Part shown: positions 27,609 to 35,579 of the stretch, in pieces
How positions within the stretch are numbered: the stretch's first letter is position 1
Layout: the number at the start of each line of letters is the position of its first letter
Assembly (NCBI RefSeq): GCF_003953935.1
Contig: NZ_RXLQ01000004.1
Span: forward strand, 1 to 64,000
Reading direction: 5' to 3'
Source of the DNA: Massilia atriviolacea
GTDB taxonomy: Bacteria; Pseudomonadota; Gammaproteobacteria; Burkholderiales; Burkholderiaceae_D
DNA: 64,000 nucleotides
Made by a program: the position numbers and the translations under genes
The notes under the pieces: generated by a model
Seen by the model: the letters and a program-made list of their open reading frames with translations, nothing else
What the model was told of the DNA's origin: nothing
Database searches by the model: none

Positions 27609-27807
27609 TTTAGTAGTAGTTGTTAACAGTTCTGCGTTTCTGTGGATAATGGCAAAAAAACGCGCGAAATCAGGCGCTTGCAAGAGGTATAAGTCGGTGA
27701 CCAGCTCTGTATCCGGCTGGTATCAATTTGGGACAAATTTTGGCTTGTGAATAAAGTCGCGTTTATCCACAAACGGTACCTGTGGATATCAATAGACTTA
27801 TCCACAG
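27609..27807. repeat. origin module B
   Basis: Order: TTTAGTAGTAGT (27609), TGTGGATAA (27641), CTGTATCC (27707), TGTGAATAA (27746), TTATCCACA (27763), TGTGGATAT (27781), TTATCCACA (27798). This copy keeps one more perfect box than module A and ends 28 bases before the next gene. Confidence 0.75.
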
Positions 27808-27834
27808 GTCCTTTCGAACTCTGAGGGAGGTGGT

Positions 27835-28872
27835 ATGGAACTGCACGCGTTGTTTAAGTTTCCGATTCTGCAAGGTCCGATGGCTGGCGGGGCCAGCCGG
27901 GCCGAACTGGTGGCCGCCGTCTCGAATGCGGGCGGCCTGGGTTGCATGGCGGGGTCGCTGATGTCGCCCGCCGCCTTGCGCGACGAGGTGGGCCGGATCA
28001 GGTCGATGACCGATCAGCCGTTCCTGATGAACTTTTTTGTTTTACAGACGCCGGCTCCCACGCCGGAAGAGGTCGACACCGCCGTCGAACTGCTGCGTCC
28101 CGTCTGGGAAAGCCTCGGCTGGAGCAACTTGCCCGTGCCGACACAGTGGTGCCAGGACTTCGACGCCCAGTTCGACACCCTGATCGAGCTGCGTCCGGCG
28201 GCGGCCAGTTTTACCTTCGGCATCCTGACCCCATCCCAGGTCGAGCGTTTGCACGACGCCGGCATCTATGTGATGGGCACGGTCACGACCGTCGATGAAG
28301 CCCTGGCCTGGGAAAACGTGGGCGCCGACGCCGTGATTGCCTCGGGAATCGAGTCGGGCGGCCATCGGGGCACCTTTCTTGGACCGCAGGAAGACGCCAC
28401 CCTGGGCGGAAAAGCACTCTGGCCCCAGGTGGCCCAAGCCGTCGAAATACCGGTCATTGCCGCCGGCGGCATCATGACCGGCGTGGATATCACCGAAGCG
28501 CTGGCGCTGGGCGCCCAGGCCGTGCAAATGGGCAGCGCTTTCATCGTGACCGACGAGTCCGGCATTCATCCCGCCTATAAACAGCGCCTGATCGATGCGC
28601 GCGACACGCCCACCCGCCTGACCCGCGCCTTCAGCGGCCGCTACGCGCGCGGCCTGGAAAACACCTTCATGCGCAAGATGGAAAGTGTCGAAAAGCAAGT
28701 TCCAGCGTATCCTGTCCAAAACGCACTGACCACGGGCATCCGGGCAGCCGCCGCCGAACGCGGCGATACCGAACTGATGTCGCTCTGGGCGGGGGCCGAG
28801 ATCCGCCGCGCCCGGCCGATGCCGGTCGCCAAACTGATGCAGATGCTGGTGGCCGAGATGCGCACGACATAA
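27835..28872 (+). CDS. nitronate monooxygenase (2-nitropropane dioxygenase family)
   Basis: A 345-residue FMN-binding TIM-barrel protein. FPILQGPMAGGASRAELVAA at the N-terminus, GADAVIASGIESGGHRG and IPVIAAGGIMTG are the conserved NMO/NPD segments around FMN. These enzymes oxidise alkyl nitronates to carbonyls and nitrite; related proteins act on other small substrates, so the true substrate is open. GAGGGAGGT precedes the ATG. It is the first gene to the right of the origin-like region and is followed after 34 bases by a GMC oxidoreductase. Confidence 0.9.
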   Translation: MELHALFKFPILQGPMAGGASRAELVAAVSNAGGLGCMAGSLMSPAALRDEVGRIRSMTDQPFLMNFFVLQTPAPTPEEVDTAVELLRPVWESLGWSNLPVPTQWCQDFDAQFDTLIELRPAAASFTFGILTPSQVERLHDAGIYVMGTVTTVDEALAWENVGADAVIASGIESGGHRGTFLGPQEDATLGGKALWPQVAQAVEIPVIAAGGIMTGVDITEALALGAQAVQMGSAFIVTDESGIHPAYKQRLIDARDTPTRLTRAFSGRYARGLENTFMRKMESVEKQVPAYPVQNALTTGIRAAAAERGDTELMSLWAGAEIRRARPMPVAKLMQMLVAEMRTT

Positions 28873-28906
28873 CTATCACGAGACAGACCCAGACCAGGAG
28901 CGGCAT

Positions 28907-30541
28907 GTGGAATCGGCAGGCGAATACGACTACATCATCATTGGCGGCGGCACGGCCGGCTGCGTTTTGGCCAACCGCCTCACCCGGCGCCGCGAAACGA
29001 CGGTGCTGCTGATCGAAGCGGGAGGGCGCGACGACTATGTCTGGATCCACATTCCGGTCGGCTACCTGCACTGCATCGGCAACCCGCGCACCGACTGGCT
29101 GTACAAGACCGAAGCCGATGCCGGCCTGAACGGCCGTTCGCTGATTTATCCGCGCGGCAAAGTGCTCGGCGGCAGCTCCTCGATCAACGGCATGATCTAC
29201 ATGCGCGGCCAGTCGCAGGATTACGAGCGCTGGGCCGACCTGACCGGCGACGCCGGCTGGGCCTGGGACAAGGTTTTGCCGCTGTTTAAAAAGAGCGAGG
29301 ATTACCATGGCGGCGCCAGCGAGCTGCACGGCAGCGGCGGCGAATGGCGGGTCGAAAAACAGCGCCTGTCCTGGGCATTGCTCGATGCCTTCCGCGATGC
29401 TGCGGAACAGACCGGTATCCGCAAGATCGACGATTTCAACGGCGGCGACAATGCCGGTTGCAACTATTTCGACGTCAACCAGAAGCGCGGGATTCGCTGG
29501 AACACGGCCAAAGCCTTCCTCAAGCCGGCCGCCAGGCGCGAGAACCTGACCATCATGACCGGTTGTCACGTGGAACGCTTGATCGTCGAACACACGGAGC
29601 AGGGCAAGGTGTGCCGGGGCGTGGAATTTACCGGCGGCGGCACCGCGTTCTCCGCCACGGCCGTGCGCGAAACCGTGCTGACCGCCGGCGCGGTCGGTTC
29701 ACCGCAGATTCTGCAACTGTCCGGCATCGGGCCGGCAGCCGTATTGCGCGACGCCGGCGTTGCGGTCCAGGTCGACTCGCCCGGGGTTGGGGATAACTTG
29801 CAGGATCATTTGCAGCTGCGCATGATCTACAAGGTCAGCAATGCACGCACCTTGAACACCACAGCAGCCAGCTGGTTCGGCAAGATGAAAATCGGCATCG
29901 AATATGCGCTCAGGCAGAGCGGGCCGATGTCGATGGCGCCGTCGCAGCTGGGGGCGTTCGCCCGTTCCGATCCCGGCCAGGCGACGCCGGATCTGCAGTA
30001 TCACGTCCAGCCTTTGTCGCTGGAAAAATTCGGCGATCCCCTGCACCCGTTTCCCGCGTTCACGGCGAGCGTGTGCAACCTGCGGCCCACTTCGCGCGGG
30101 CATGTGCGCATCGCCTCGAGCGATTCGTACGCCGCACCGAAAATCACCCCGAATTACCTGAGCACGGAGCAAGACCGCAAGACGGCGGCGGCGGCGCTCA
30201 GTTTGACCCGCAAGATCGTGGCCGCGCCGGCCCTGGCGCGCTATGCGCCGGAGGAATTCAAACCCGGGATCGCCTTTCGCACCGATGAAGAACTGGCCGA
30301 GGCGGCCGGCCAGATCGGCACGACGATTTTCCACCCGGTCGGCACCTGCAAGATGGGCCGGGCAGGGGACCCGATGGCGGTGGTCGATAGCGAACTGCGC
30401 GTGAACGGCGTGCAAAAACTGCGCGTGGTCGACGCCTCGGTGATGCCGCTGATCACATCCGGAAACACCAACAGCCCCACCATCATGATCGCCGAACGGG
30501 CGGCGGAACTGATCGCCCAGGCGGCCAGGTCCGCCCCCTGA
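28907..30541 (+). CDS. GMC-family FAD-dependent oxidoreductase (choline dehydrogenase-like)
   Basis: A 544-residue flavoprotein. The N-terminal YDYIIIGGGTAGCVLANRL is the GMC dinucleotide-binding motif, and the C-terminal HPVGTCKMG and DASVMPLITSGNTNSPTIMI segments carry the conserved active-site His and FAD contacts. Family members oxidise alcohols such as choline, alkanols or polyethylene glycol. The start is a GTG preceded by CAGGAG. It lies between the NMO gene and a branched-chain-type ABC transporter and may process an imported substrate; this is inference. Confidence 0.92.
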   Translation: MESAGEYDYIIIGGGTAGCVLANRLTRRRETTVLLIEAGGRDDYVWIHIPVGYLHCIGNPRTDWLYKTEADAGLNGRSLIYPRGKVLGGSSSINGMIYMRGQSQDYERWADLTGDAGWAWDKVLPLFKKSEDYHGGASELHGSGGEWRVEKQRLSWALLDAFRDAAEQTGIRKIDDFNGGDNAGCNYFDVNQKRGIRWNTAKAFLKPAARRENLTIMTGCHVERLIVEHTEQGKVCRGVEFTGGGTAFSATAVRETVLTAGAVGSPQILQLSGIGPAAVLRDAGVAVQVDSPGVGDNLQDHLQLRMIYKVSNARTLNTTAASWFGKMKIGIEYALRQSGPMSMAPSQLGAFARSDPGQATPDLQYHVQPLSLEKFGDPLHPFPAFTASVCNLRPTSRGHVRIASSDSYAAPKITPNYLSTEQDRKTAAAALSLTRKIVAAPALARYAPEEFKPGIAFRTDEELAEAAGQIGTTIFHPVGTCKMGRAGDPMAVVDSELRVNGVQKLRVVDASVMPLITSGNTNSPTIMIAERAAELIAQAARSAP

Positions 30542-30627
30542 CACGACCTCGAATCCGCCGCAAAGTTGCACTTTCATGTCGCTTGCCTGATAGGCATCAG
30601 GGCTGGCGGCATGGTAGTTATACTGTA

Positions 30628-30656
30628 TTGTTAGCAAAAACCATTGTGTGTATAGT
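30628..30656 (+). promoter_or_regulatory. promoter of the LivGF-type ABC operon
   Basis: TTGTTA (30628-30633) and TATAGT (30651-30656) are 17 bases apart, 48 bases before the first ABC gene. Confidence 0.6.
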
Positions 30657-30703
30657 CGAACAAAAAAGTTTTCAAAGCGGTATGAAAATAAACCGGAGAC
30701 ACA

Positions 30704-31474
30704 ATGACAGATGTCATATTGGAAACAAAGAACCTGACCAAAGAGTTCAAGGGCTTTACCGCGGTCAATGATGTCAACCTCACCGTCCAGCGTGGACACA
30801 TCCACGCGCTGATCGGCCCCAACGGCGCCGGCAAGACCACCTGCTTCAATCTGCTGACCAAGTTCCTGGTGCCGAGCTCGGGCAAGATTTTGTTCAACGG
30901 AAACGATATCACCGCGGCGCGCCCGGCGCAGATTGCGCGCATGGGCATCATCCGCTCATTCCAGATCTCGGCCGTGTTTCCGCATCTGACGGTCCTCCAG
31001 AATGTGCGGATCGGCCTGCAGCGCGAGCTGGGCACCTCTTTCCATTTCTGGCGCAGCGAGAAGTCGCTCTCGGCCCTCAACGACCGCGCCATGGCATTGC
31101 TGGCCGAGGTCGACCTGACCGAGTTCGCCGATACAATCACCGTCGACATGCCCTACGGCCGCAAGCGCGCGCTCGAAATTGCCACCACCCTGGCCATGAA
31201 GCCCGAGCTGATGCTGCTCGACGAGCCGACCCAGGGCATGGGCCACGAAGATGTCCACAGGGTGACCGAGCTGATTAAAAAGGTCTCGGCCGGGCGCACC
31301 ATCCTGATGGTGGAACACAATATGAACGTGGTGTCCGGCATCTGCGACAAGATTACCGTGCTGCAGCGCGGCGCCCTGCTGGCCGAGGGCAGCTACGCCG
31401 AGGTCTCGACCAATGCGCAAGTGATGGAAGCGTATATGGGCACCACCAGCGCCGAACTCGAAGGAGCGCACTGA
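30704..31474 (+). CDS. ABC transporter ATPase, LivG type
   Basis: A 256-residue ATPase of the branched-chain amino acid (HAAT) group. Walker A GPNGAGKTT (about residues 37-45), Walker B LMLLDEPTQGMG and the H-loop MVEHNMNVV are intact; the signature region is the divergent MPYGRKRALEIA, acceptable for LivG-type proteins. It is the first gene of a five-gene transporter operon (LivG, LivF, binding protein, LivH, LivM) and overlaps the next gene by one base. Confidence 0.92.
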   Translation: MTDVILETKNLTKEFKGFTAVNDVNLTVQRGHIHALIGPNGAGKTTCFNLLTKFLVPSSGKILFNGNDITAARPAQIARMGIIRSFQISAVFPHLTVLQNVRIGLQRELGTSFHFWRSEKSLSALNDRAMALLAEVDLTEFADTITVDMPYGRKRALEIATTLAMKPELMLLDEPTQGMGHEDVHRVTELIKKVSAGRTILMVEHNMNVVSGICDKITVLQRGALLAEGSYAEVSTNAQVMEAYMGTTSAELEGAH

Positions 31475-32181
31475 TGACCGCCGCGCTCGAAATTTCGAAC
31501 TTGCAAGCCTGGTACGGCGAATCGCACATCCTTCACAACGTTAATTTGCGGGTCGACAAGGGCGAAGTCGTGACCCTGCTGGGCCGCAACGGCGCCGGCC
31601 GCACCACCACCCTGCGCGCGATCATGGGCCTGACCGGGGCGCGCAGCGGGTCGATCAAGGTCAACGGGGTCGAGTCGATCGGCCTGCCGACGCACAGGAT
31701 TGCCCACCTGGGCATCGGCTATTGCCCGGAAGAGCGGGGCATTTTTTCCTCGCTGTCGACCGAGGAAAACCTGATGCTGCCGCCGCAGCTGGCCGGTCTT
31801 GATGCCGGCATGCCGGTGGCCGAGATCTACGAGATGTTCCCGAATTTGCTCGAACGAAAAAACAGCCAGGGCACGCGCCTGTCCGGCGGCGAGCAGCAGA
31901 TGCTGGCGGTGGCGCGCATCCTGCGCACCGGCGCGCGCCTCTTGCTGCTCGATGAAATTTCCGAAGGCCTGGCGCCGGTGATCGTGCAAGGTCTCGCGCG
32001 CATGATTACCACGCTCAAGGCCAAGGGCTACACCATCGTCATGGTGGAACAGAATTTCCGCTTCGCCGCACCGTTGGCGGACCGGTTTTACGTGGTGGAG
32101 CACGGTCAGATCGTCGAGACCTTTGCTTCGTCGGAACTGAGCGCCAAGATGCCGGTCCTGACTGAACTGCTGGGCGTATAG
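31474..32181 (+). CDS. ABC transporter ATPase, LivF type, with Arg in Walker A
   Basis: A 235-residue partner ATPase. The signature LSGGEQQM and Walker B LLLLDEISEGLAP are intact and MVEQN replaces the H-loop as usual for LivF. The Walker A reads GRNGAGRTT, with Arg43 where the catalytic P-loop lysine is expected (codon CGC). Lysine at this position normally contacts the ATP phosphates, so this site may bind ATP differently or be weakly active while the LivG partner supplies activity. The start ATG overlaps the LivG stop. Confidence 0.9.
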   Translation: MTAALEISNLQAWYGESHILHNVNLRVDKGEVVTLLGRNGAGRTTTLRAIMGLTGARSGSIKVNGVESIGLPTHRIAHLGIGYCPEERGIFSSLSTEENLMLPPQLAGLDAGMPVAEIYEMFPNLLERKNSQGTRLSGGEQQMLAVARILRTGARLLLLDEISEGLAPVIVQGLARMITTLKAKGYTIVMVEQNFRFAAPLADRFYVVEHGQIVETFASSELSAKMPVLTELLGV

Positions 32182-32234
32182 CAGGATAGCGACAGCCCGC
32201 AGCAAGCCCTATCTACATCCTTCATGGAGACAAT

Positions 32235-33440
32235 ATGAAACGTAACATCATTGCTTTAGCAGCCAGTGCCGCATGCCTCGGCTTCGCCATGCCAGCCCAT
32301 GCGCAAATCTCGAACGACACCATCAAGATCGGCATGCTGACCGACGTGTCGGGCGTGTACGCCGACGTCGATGGCGCCGGGGGCGCGGAAGCGGTCAAGA
32401 TGGCCATCGCCGACCTGGGCGGCAATATCAACGGCAAGAAGATCGAATTCGTCTTCGCCGATCACCAGAACAAGGCCGACATCGCCGCCAGCAAGGCGCG
32501 CGAATGGTTCGACCAGCAGGGTGTCGACATGCTGATCGGCGGCACCAATTCGGGCGCCAACCTGGCCATGGCCAAGATCGCGGCCGAGAAGAAAAAAGTC
32601 TTCATCTCGATCGGCGCCGGTACCGCCCGCCTGACCAATGAAGAATGCTCGCCGTTCACCGTGCACTACGCTTACGACACCGTGGCCCTGGCACGTGGAA
32701 CAGGCGGCGCGATCGTCAAGCAGGGCGGCAAGTCCTGGTATTTCCTGACCGCCGATTACGCCTTCGGCCAGTCGCTCGAAAAAGACACGACCGACGTGGT
32801 CAAGGCCGCCGGCGGCACGGTGGCGGGCACCTCCAAGCATCCGCTGTCGGCCTCGGATTTTTCGTCCTTCCTGCTCAAGGCGCAGGGCTCGAAGGCGCAG
32901 ATCCTGGGGCTGGCCAATGCCGGCGGCGACATGATCAACGCGGTCAAGGCGGCCAACGAATTTGGCGTGGGCAAGTCGATGAAGCTGGCCGGCCTGCTGG
33001 TGTTCATCAACGATATCCACACCCTGGGCTTGAACACGACCCAGGGCATGTTCCTCACCGATGGCTGGTACTGGGATCAAAGCCCGGAAAGCCGCGCCTG
33101 GTCGAAGCGCTATTTCGCCAAGATGAAGAAGTCGCCGTCGATGCTGCAGGCGGCCGACTACTCGGCCGCGACCACCTACCTGAACACCGTCAAGGCGCTG
33201 GGGACGGACGACAGCGAGAAGGTCATGGCGCAGTTGAAGAAGACCAAGATCAACGATATGTTCACCAAGAACGGCGAGATCCGTCCGGACGGCCGCATGG
33301 TGCACGATATGTACCTGATGGAAGTGAAGAAGCCGGCGGAATCGAAGTATCCGTGGGATTACTACAAGGTCGTGGCGACCATCCCTGGCGCGCAGGCGTA
33401 CACGACCAAAGCGGAAACGAAGTGTTCGTTGTGGAAGTAA
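32235..33440 (+). CDS. ABC transporter substrate-binding protein, branched-chain amino acid (HAAT) type
   Basis: A 401-residue periplasmic protein with a signal peptide (MKRNIIALAASAACLGFAMP, cleavage after AHA). The mature part starts with the type I fold segment IKIGMLTDVSGVYADVDGAG of Leu/Ile/Val-binding-like proteins. GGAG lies upstream of the ATG. Homologues near oxidoreductase genes often bind aromatic or short-chain carboxylates rather than amino acids. A palindromic repeat separates it from the permease genes. Confidence 0.92.
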   Translation: MKRNIIALAASAACLGFAMPAHAQISNDTIKIGMLTDVSGVYADVDGAGGAEAVKMAIADLGGNINGKKIEFVFADHQNKADIAASKAREWFDQQGVDMLIGGTNSGANLAMAKIAAEKKKVFISIGAGTARLTNEECSPFTVHYAYDTVALARGTGGAIVKQGGKSWYFLTADYAFGQSLEKDTTDVVKAAGGTVAGTSKHPLSASDFSSFLLKAQGSKAQILGLANAGGDMINAVKAANEFGVGKSMKLAGLLVFINDIHTLGLNTTQGMFLTDGWYWDQSPESRAWSKRYFAKMKKSPSMLQAADYSAATTYLNTVKALGTDDSEKVMAQLKKTKINDMFTKNGEIRPDGRMVHDMYLMEVKKPAESKYPWDYYKVVATIPGAQAYTTKAETKCSLWK

Positions 33441-33500
33441 GTTGAGCGGGGTTTCGCACATTCGCTAAGCCGATAGCCGCGTTGTTCCCAGCTAGCCCAT

Positions 33501-33577
33501 CGTTCCCGCGCAGGCGGGAACCCAATTTCGTCGCGTACGGTGACGCTTGCAACTTGGGGTTCCCCTGCGCGGGAACG
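33501..33577. repeat. 77-base nested palindrome
   Basis: CGTTCCCGCGCAGG at 33501-33514 is mirrored perfectly by CCTGCGCGGGAACG at 33564-33577, with inner arms CCCAA/TTGGG. Each half is itself a copy of the dispersed GTTCCCGC-GCAG-GCGGGAAC palindrome. It lies inside an operon, between the binding protein and permease genes, and may attenuate or stabilise the transcript there. Confidence 0.65.
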
Positions 33578-33614
33578 ACGGCTCCCCCGGTCCTACTTTA
33601 TGAACTGAGATGCC

Positions 33615-34499
33615 ATGGAAATCTTCGGCGTTCCCCTGCAGGCCCTGGTCAGCCAGCTGTTGCTCGGCCTGGTCAACGGCTCCTTCTACGCCATGCTCTC
33701 GCTTGGCCTGGCCGTCATCTTCGGCCTGCTCAATGTGATTAACTTTTCCCACGGCGCCCTCTACATGATGGGCGCCTTTGCCGCCTACATCGGCGTCACC
33801 AGCTTTGGCCTGAGCTACTGGACCATGCTGGCGCTGGCGCCCTTGCTGGTGGGCGCGTTCGGCATCCTCGTCGAAAAATCGATGCTGCGCTGGCTCTACA
33901 AGCTCGACCACCTGTACGGCCTGCTGCTCACCTTCGGCATCACCCTGCTGCTCGAAGGCGTGTTCCGCTCCTTCTTCGGCAACTCCGGCCAGTCGGTCGG
34001 CGTGCCGGAACTGCTGCAGGGCCGCACCGACCTGGGCTTCATGGAATTGCCCAACTACCGCCTGTGGGTGGTGTTCGCCTCGCTCGCCGTGTGCCTGCTG
34101 ACCTGGTTCGTCATCGAAAAAACCAAGCTCGGCGCCTACCTGCGGGCCGGCACCGAGAACCCGAAACTGGTCGAAGCCTTCGGCATCAACGTGCCGCTGA
34201 TGGTCACGCTCACCTACGGCTTCGGCGTCGCCCTGGCCGGCTTTGCCGGGGTGCTGGCGGCGCCGATCATCAACGTCACGCCGCTGATGGGCTCGAACCT
34301 GATCATCGTCGTCTTCGCCGTGGTGGTGATCGGCGGCATGGGCTCGATCATGGGGTCCATCCTTACCGGCCTGGGCCTGGGCGTGATCGAGGGCCTGACC
34401 CGCGTCTTCTATCCGGAAGGCTCGGAAGTGGTGGTCTTCGTGGTGATGGTCATCGTGCTGCTGCTCCGTCCCGCCGGCTTGTTCGGCAAAGAAAAGTAA
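33615..34499 (+). CDS. ABC transporter permease, LivH type
   Basis: A 294-residue inner-membrane permease with about eight hydrophobic segments. The N-terminal LVNGSFYAMLSLGLAVIFGL and NFSHGALYMMGA motifs are characteristic of LivH. It pairs with LivM-type permease 18 bases downstream. Confidence 0.93.
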   Translation: MEIFGVPLQALVSQLLLGLVNGSFYAMLSLGLAVIFGLLNVINFSHGALYMMGAFAAYIGVTSFGLSYWTMLALAPLLVGAFGILVEKSMLRWLYKLDHLYGLLLTFGITLLLEGVFRSFFGNSGQSVGVPELLQGRTDLGFMELPNYRLWVVFASLAVCLLTWFVIEKTKLGAYLRAGTENPKLVEAFGINVPLMVTLTYGFGVALAGFAGVLAAPIINVTPLMGSNLIIVVFAVVVIGGMGSIMGSILTGLGLGVIEGLTRVFYPEGSEVVVFVVMVIVLLLRPAGLFGKEK

Positions 34500-34517
34500 C
34501 CAGAACTGGAGCCATTG

Positions 34518-35501
34518 ATGAACAAGAACATCGCCTACGGCGTCGCCCTGCTGATCGCGCTGGCGGCGCCCTTTATCGGCTATCCCGTGTTCCTGATGAA
34601 GTTGCTGTGCTTCGGGCTGTTCGCCTGCGCCTTCAATCTGCTGATCGGTTATACGGGCCTGCTGTCCTTCGGCCATGCCGCTTTCTTCGGTTCGGCCGGT
34701 TACGTGACCGGCCACGCGCTGACCGTGCTCGGCTTGCCGACCGAAGTCGGCATCCTGCTCGGCGTGGCGGCCAGCGCGCTGATCGGCTTGGTGATGGGCA
34801 CGCTGGCGATCCGCCGCCAGGGCATCTACTTTTCCATGATTACCTTGGCGCTGGCGCAAATGGTGTACTTCGCCGCGCTGCGCGCCCCCTTCACGCATGG
34901 CGAGGATGGCTTGCAGGGCGTTCCGCGCGGCAAGCTGTTCGGCATGATCGACCTCGGCAACGACCTGAGCCTGTACTTCGTGGTGCTGGCGATTGCGCTG
35001 GCCGGCTTTGCGCTGATCGTGCGCACCGTGCATTCGCCGTTCGGCCAGGTGCTCAAGGCGATCAAGGAAAACGAGCCGCGCGCCATTTCGCTCGGCTACG
35101 ACGTCGACAAGTACAAGCTGGTGGCCTTCGTGCTGTCGGCCTCGCTGGCAGGCCTGGCGGGCGCCACCAAGACGCTGGTGCTGGGCTTCGAAACGCTGAC
35201 CGACGTGCACTGGGCCATGTCGGGCCTGGTGATCCTGATGACCCTGGTGGGCGGCATGGGAACGCTGTCGGGCCCGATCATCGGCGCCTTCATCATCATC
35301 ACCCTGGAAAACAAGCTGGGCGATATCGGCACCTTCCTCGCGACCCACACGGGCGTGGAATGGTTCAACACCCTGGGCGAATCGGTGGGCATGGTCACCG
35401 GCCTGATTTTCATCCTGTGCGTGCTGCTGTTCCGCCGGGGTATCGTCGGCGAAATCGGCGCCGCGCTGGCGGCCTCCGGCATGCGTAAAAAAACCGTATG
35501 A
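34518..35501 (+). CDS. ABC transporter permease, LivM type
   Basis: A 327-residue inner-membrane permease. LLIGYTGLLSFGHAAFFGSA is the conserved LivM segment and AIKENEPRAISLGYDVDKYK the cytoplasmic coupling region. ATG 34518 has GGAG upstream; the frame also offers a TTG one codon earlier. It ends the transporter operon and is followed by a strong terminator. Confidence 0.93.
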   Translation: MNKNIAYGVALLIALAAPFIGYPVFLMKLLCFGLFACAFNLLIGYTGLLSFGHAAFFGSAGYVTGHALTVLGLPTEVGILLGVAASALIGLVMGTLAIRRQGIYFSMITLALAQMVYFAALRAPFTHGEDGLQGVPRGKLFGMIDLGNDLSLYFVVLAIALAGFALIVRTVHSPFGQVLKAIKENEPRAISLGYDVDKYKLVAFVLSASLAGLAGATKTLVLGFETLTDVHWAMSGLVILMTLVGGMGTLSGPIIGAFIIITLENKLGDIGTFLATHTGVEWFNTLGESVGMVTGLIFILCVLLFRRGIVGEIGAALAASGMRKKTV

Positions 35502-35529
35502 TTGCTTAAAATGCACGGTCGCACGCCTG

Positions 35530-35557
35530 GCCGGGTCGCATGACCCGGCTTTTTTTT
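35530..35557 (+). terminator. rho-independent terminator of the Liv-type operon
   Basis: GCCGGGTC (35530-35537), 4-base loop, GACCCGGC (35542-35549), then eight T. Confidence 0.9.
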
Positions 35558-35579
35558 GTCCCGATTTTGTGGAGGAACG

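Larger units (their letters stand above)
26889..27806. other. oriC: probable replication origin (oriC): DnaA-box cluster
   Basis: About 975 bases without a gene. Perfect TTATCCACA boxes lie at 27395, 27763 and 27798 (plus) and at 27237 and 27641 (minus). TTTTCCACA at 26906 and TTATTCACA at 27746 (minus) also match the DnaA consensus, and single-mismatch boxes occur at 26889, 27136, 27254, 27378 and 27781. Long T-rich and AT-rich stretches lie between them. The rrn operon on the left and the mnmG-parAB-atp genes on the right both point away from it, and parS sites occur 9-20 kb to the right. No dnaA gene is in the window, which is unusual; an alternative is a DnaA-titrating locus. Confidence 0.7.

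Noticed and set aside
26959-27750. Frames up to 184 codons in the DnaA-box region
   Set aside because: They are Phe/Ser-rich because of T-runs, lack ribosome sites and cross the DnaA boxes and hairpin.
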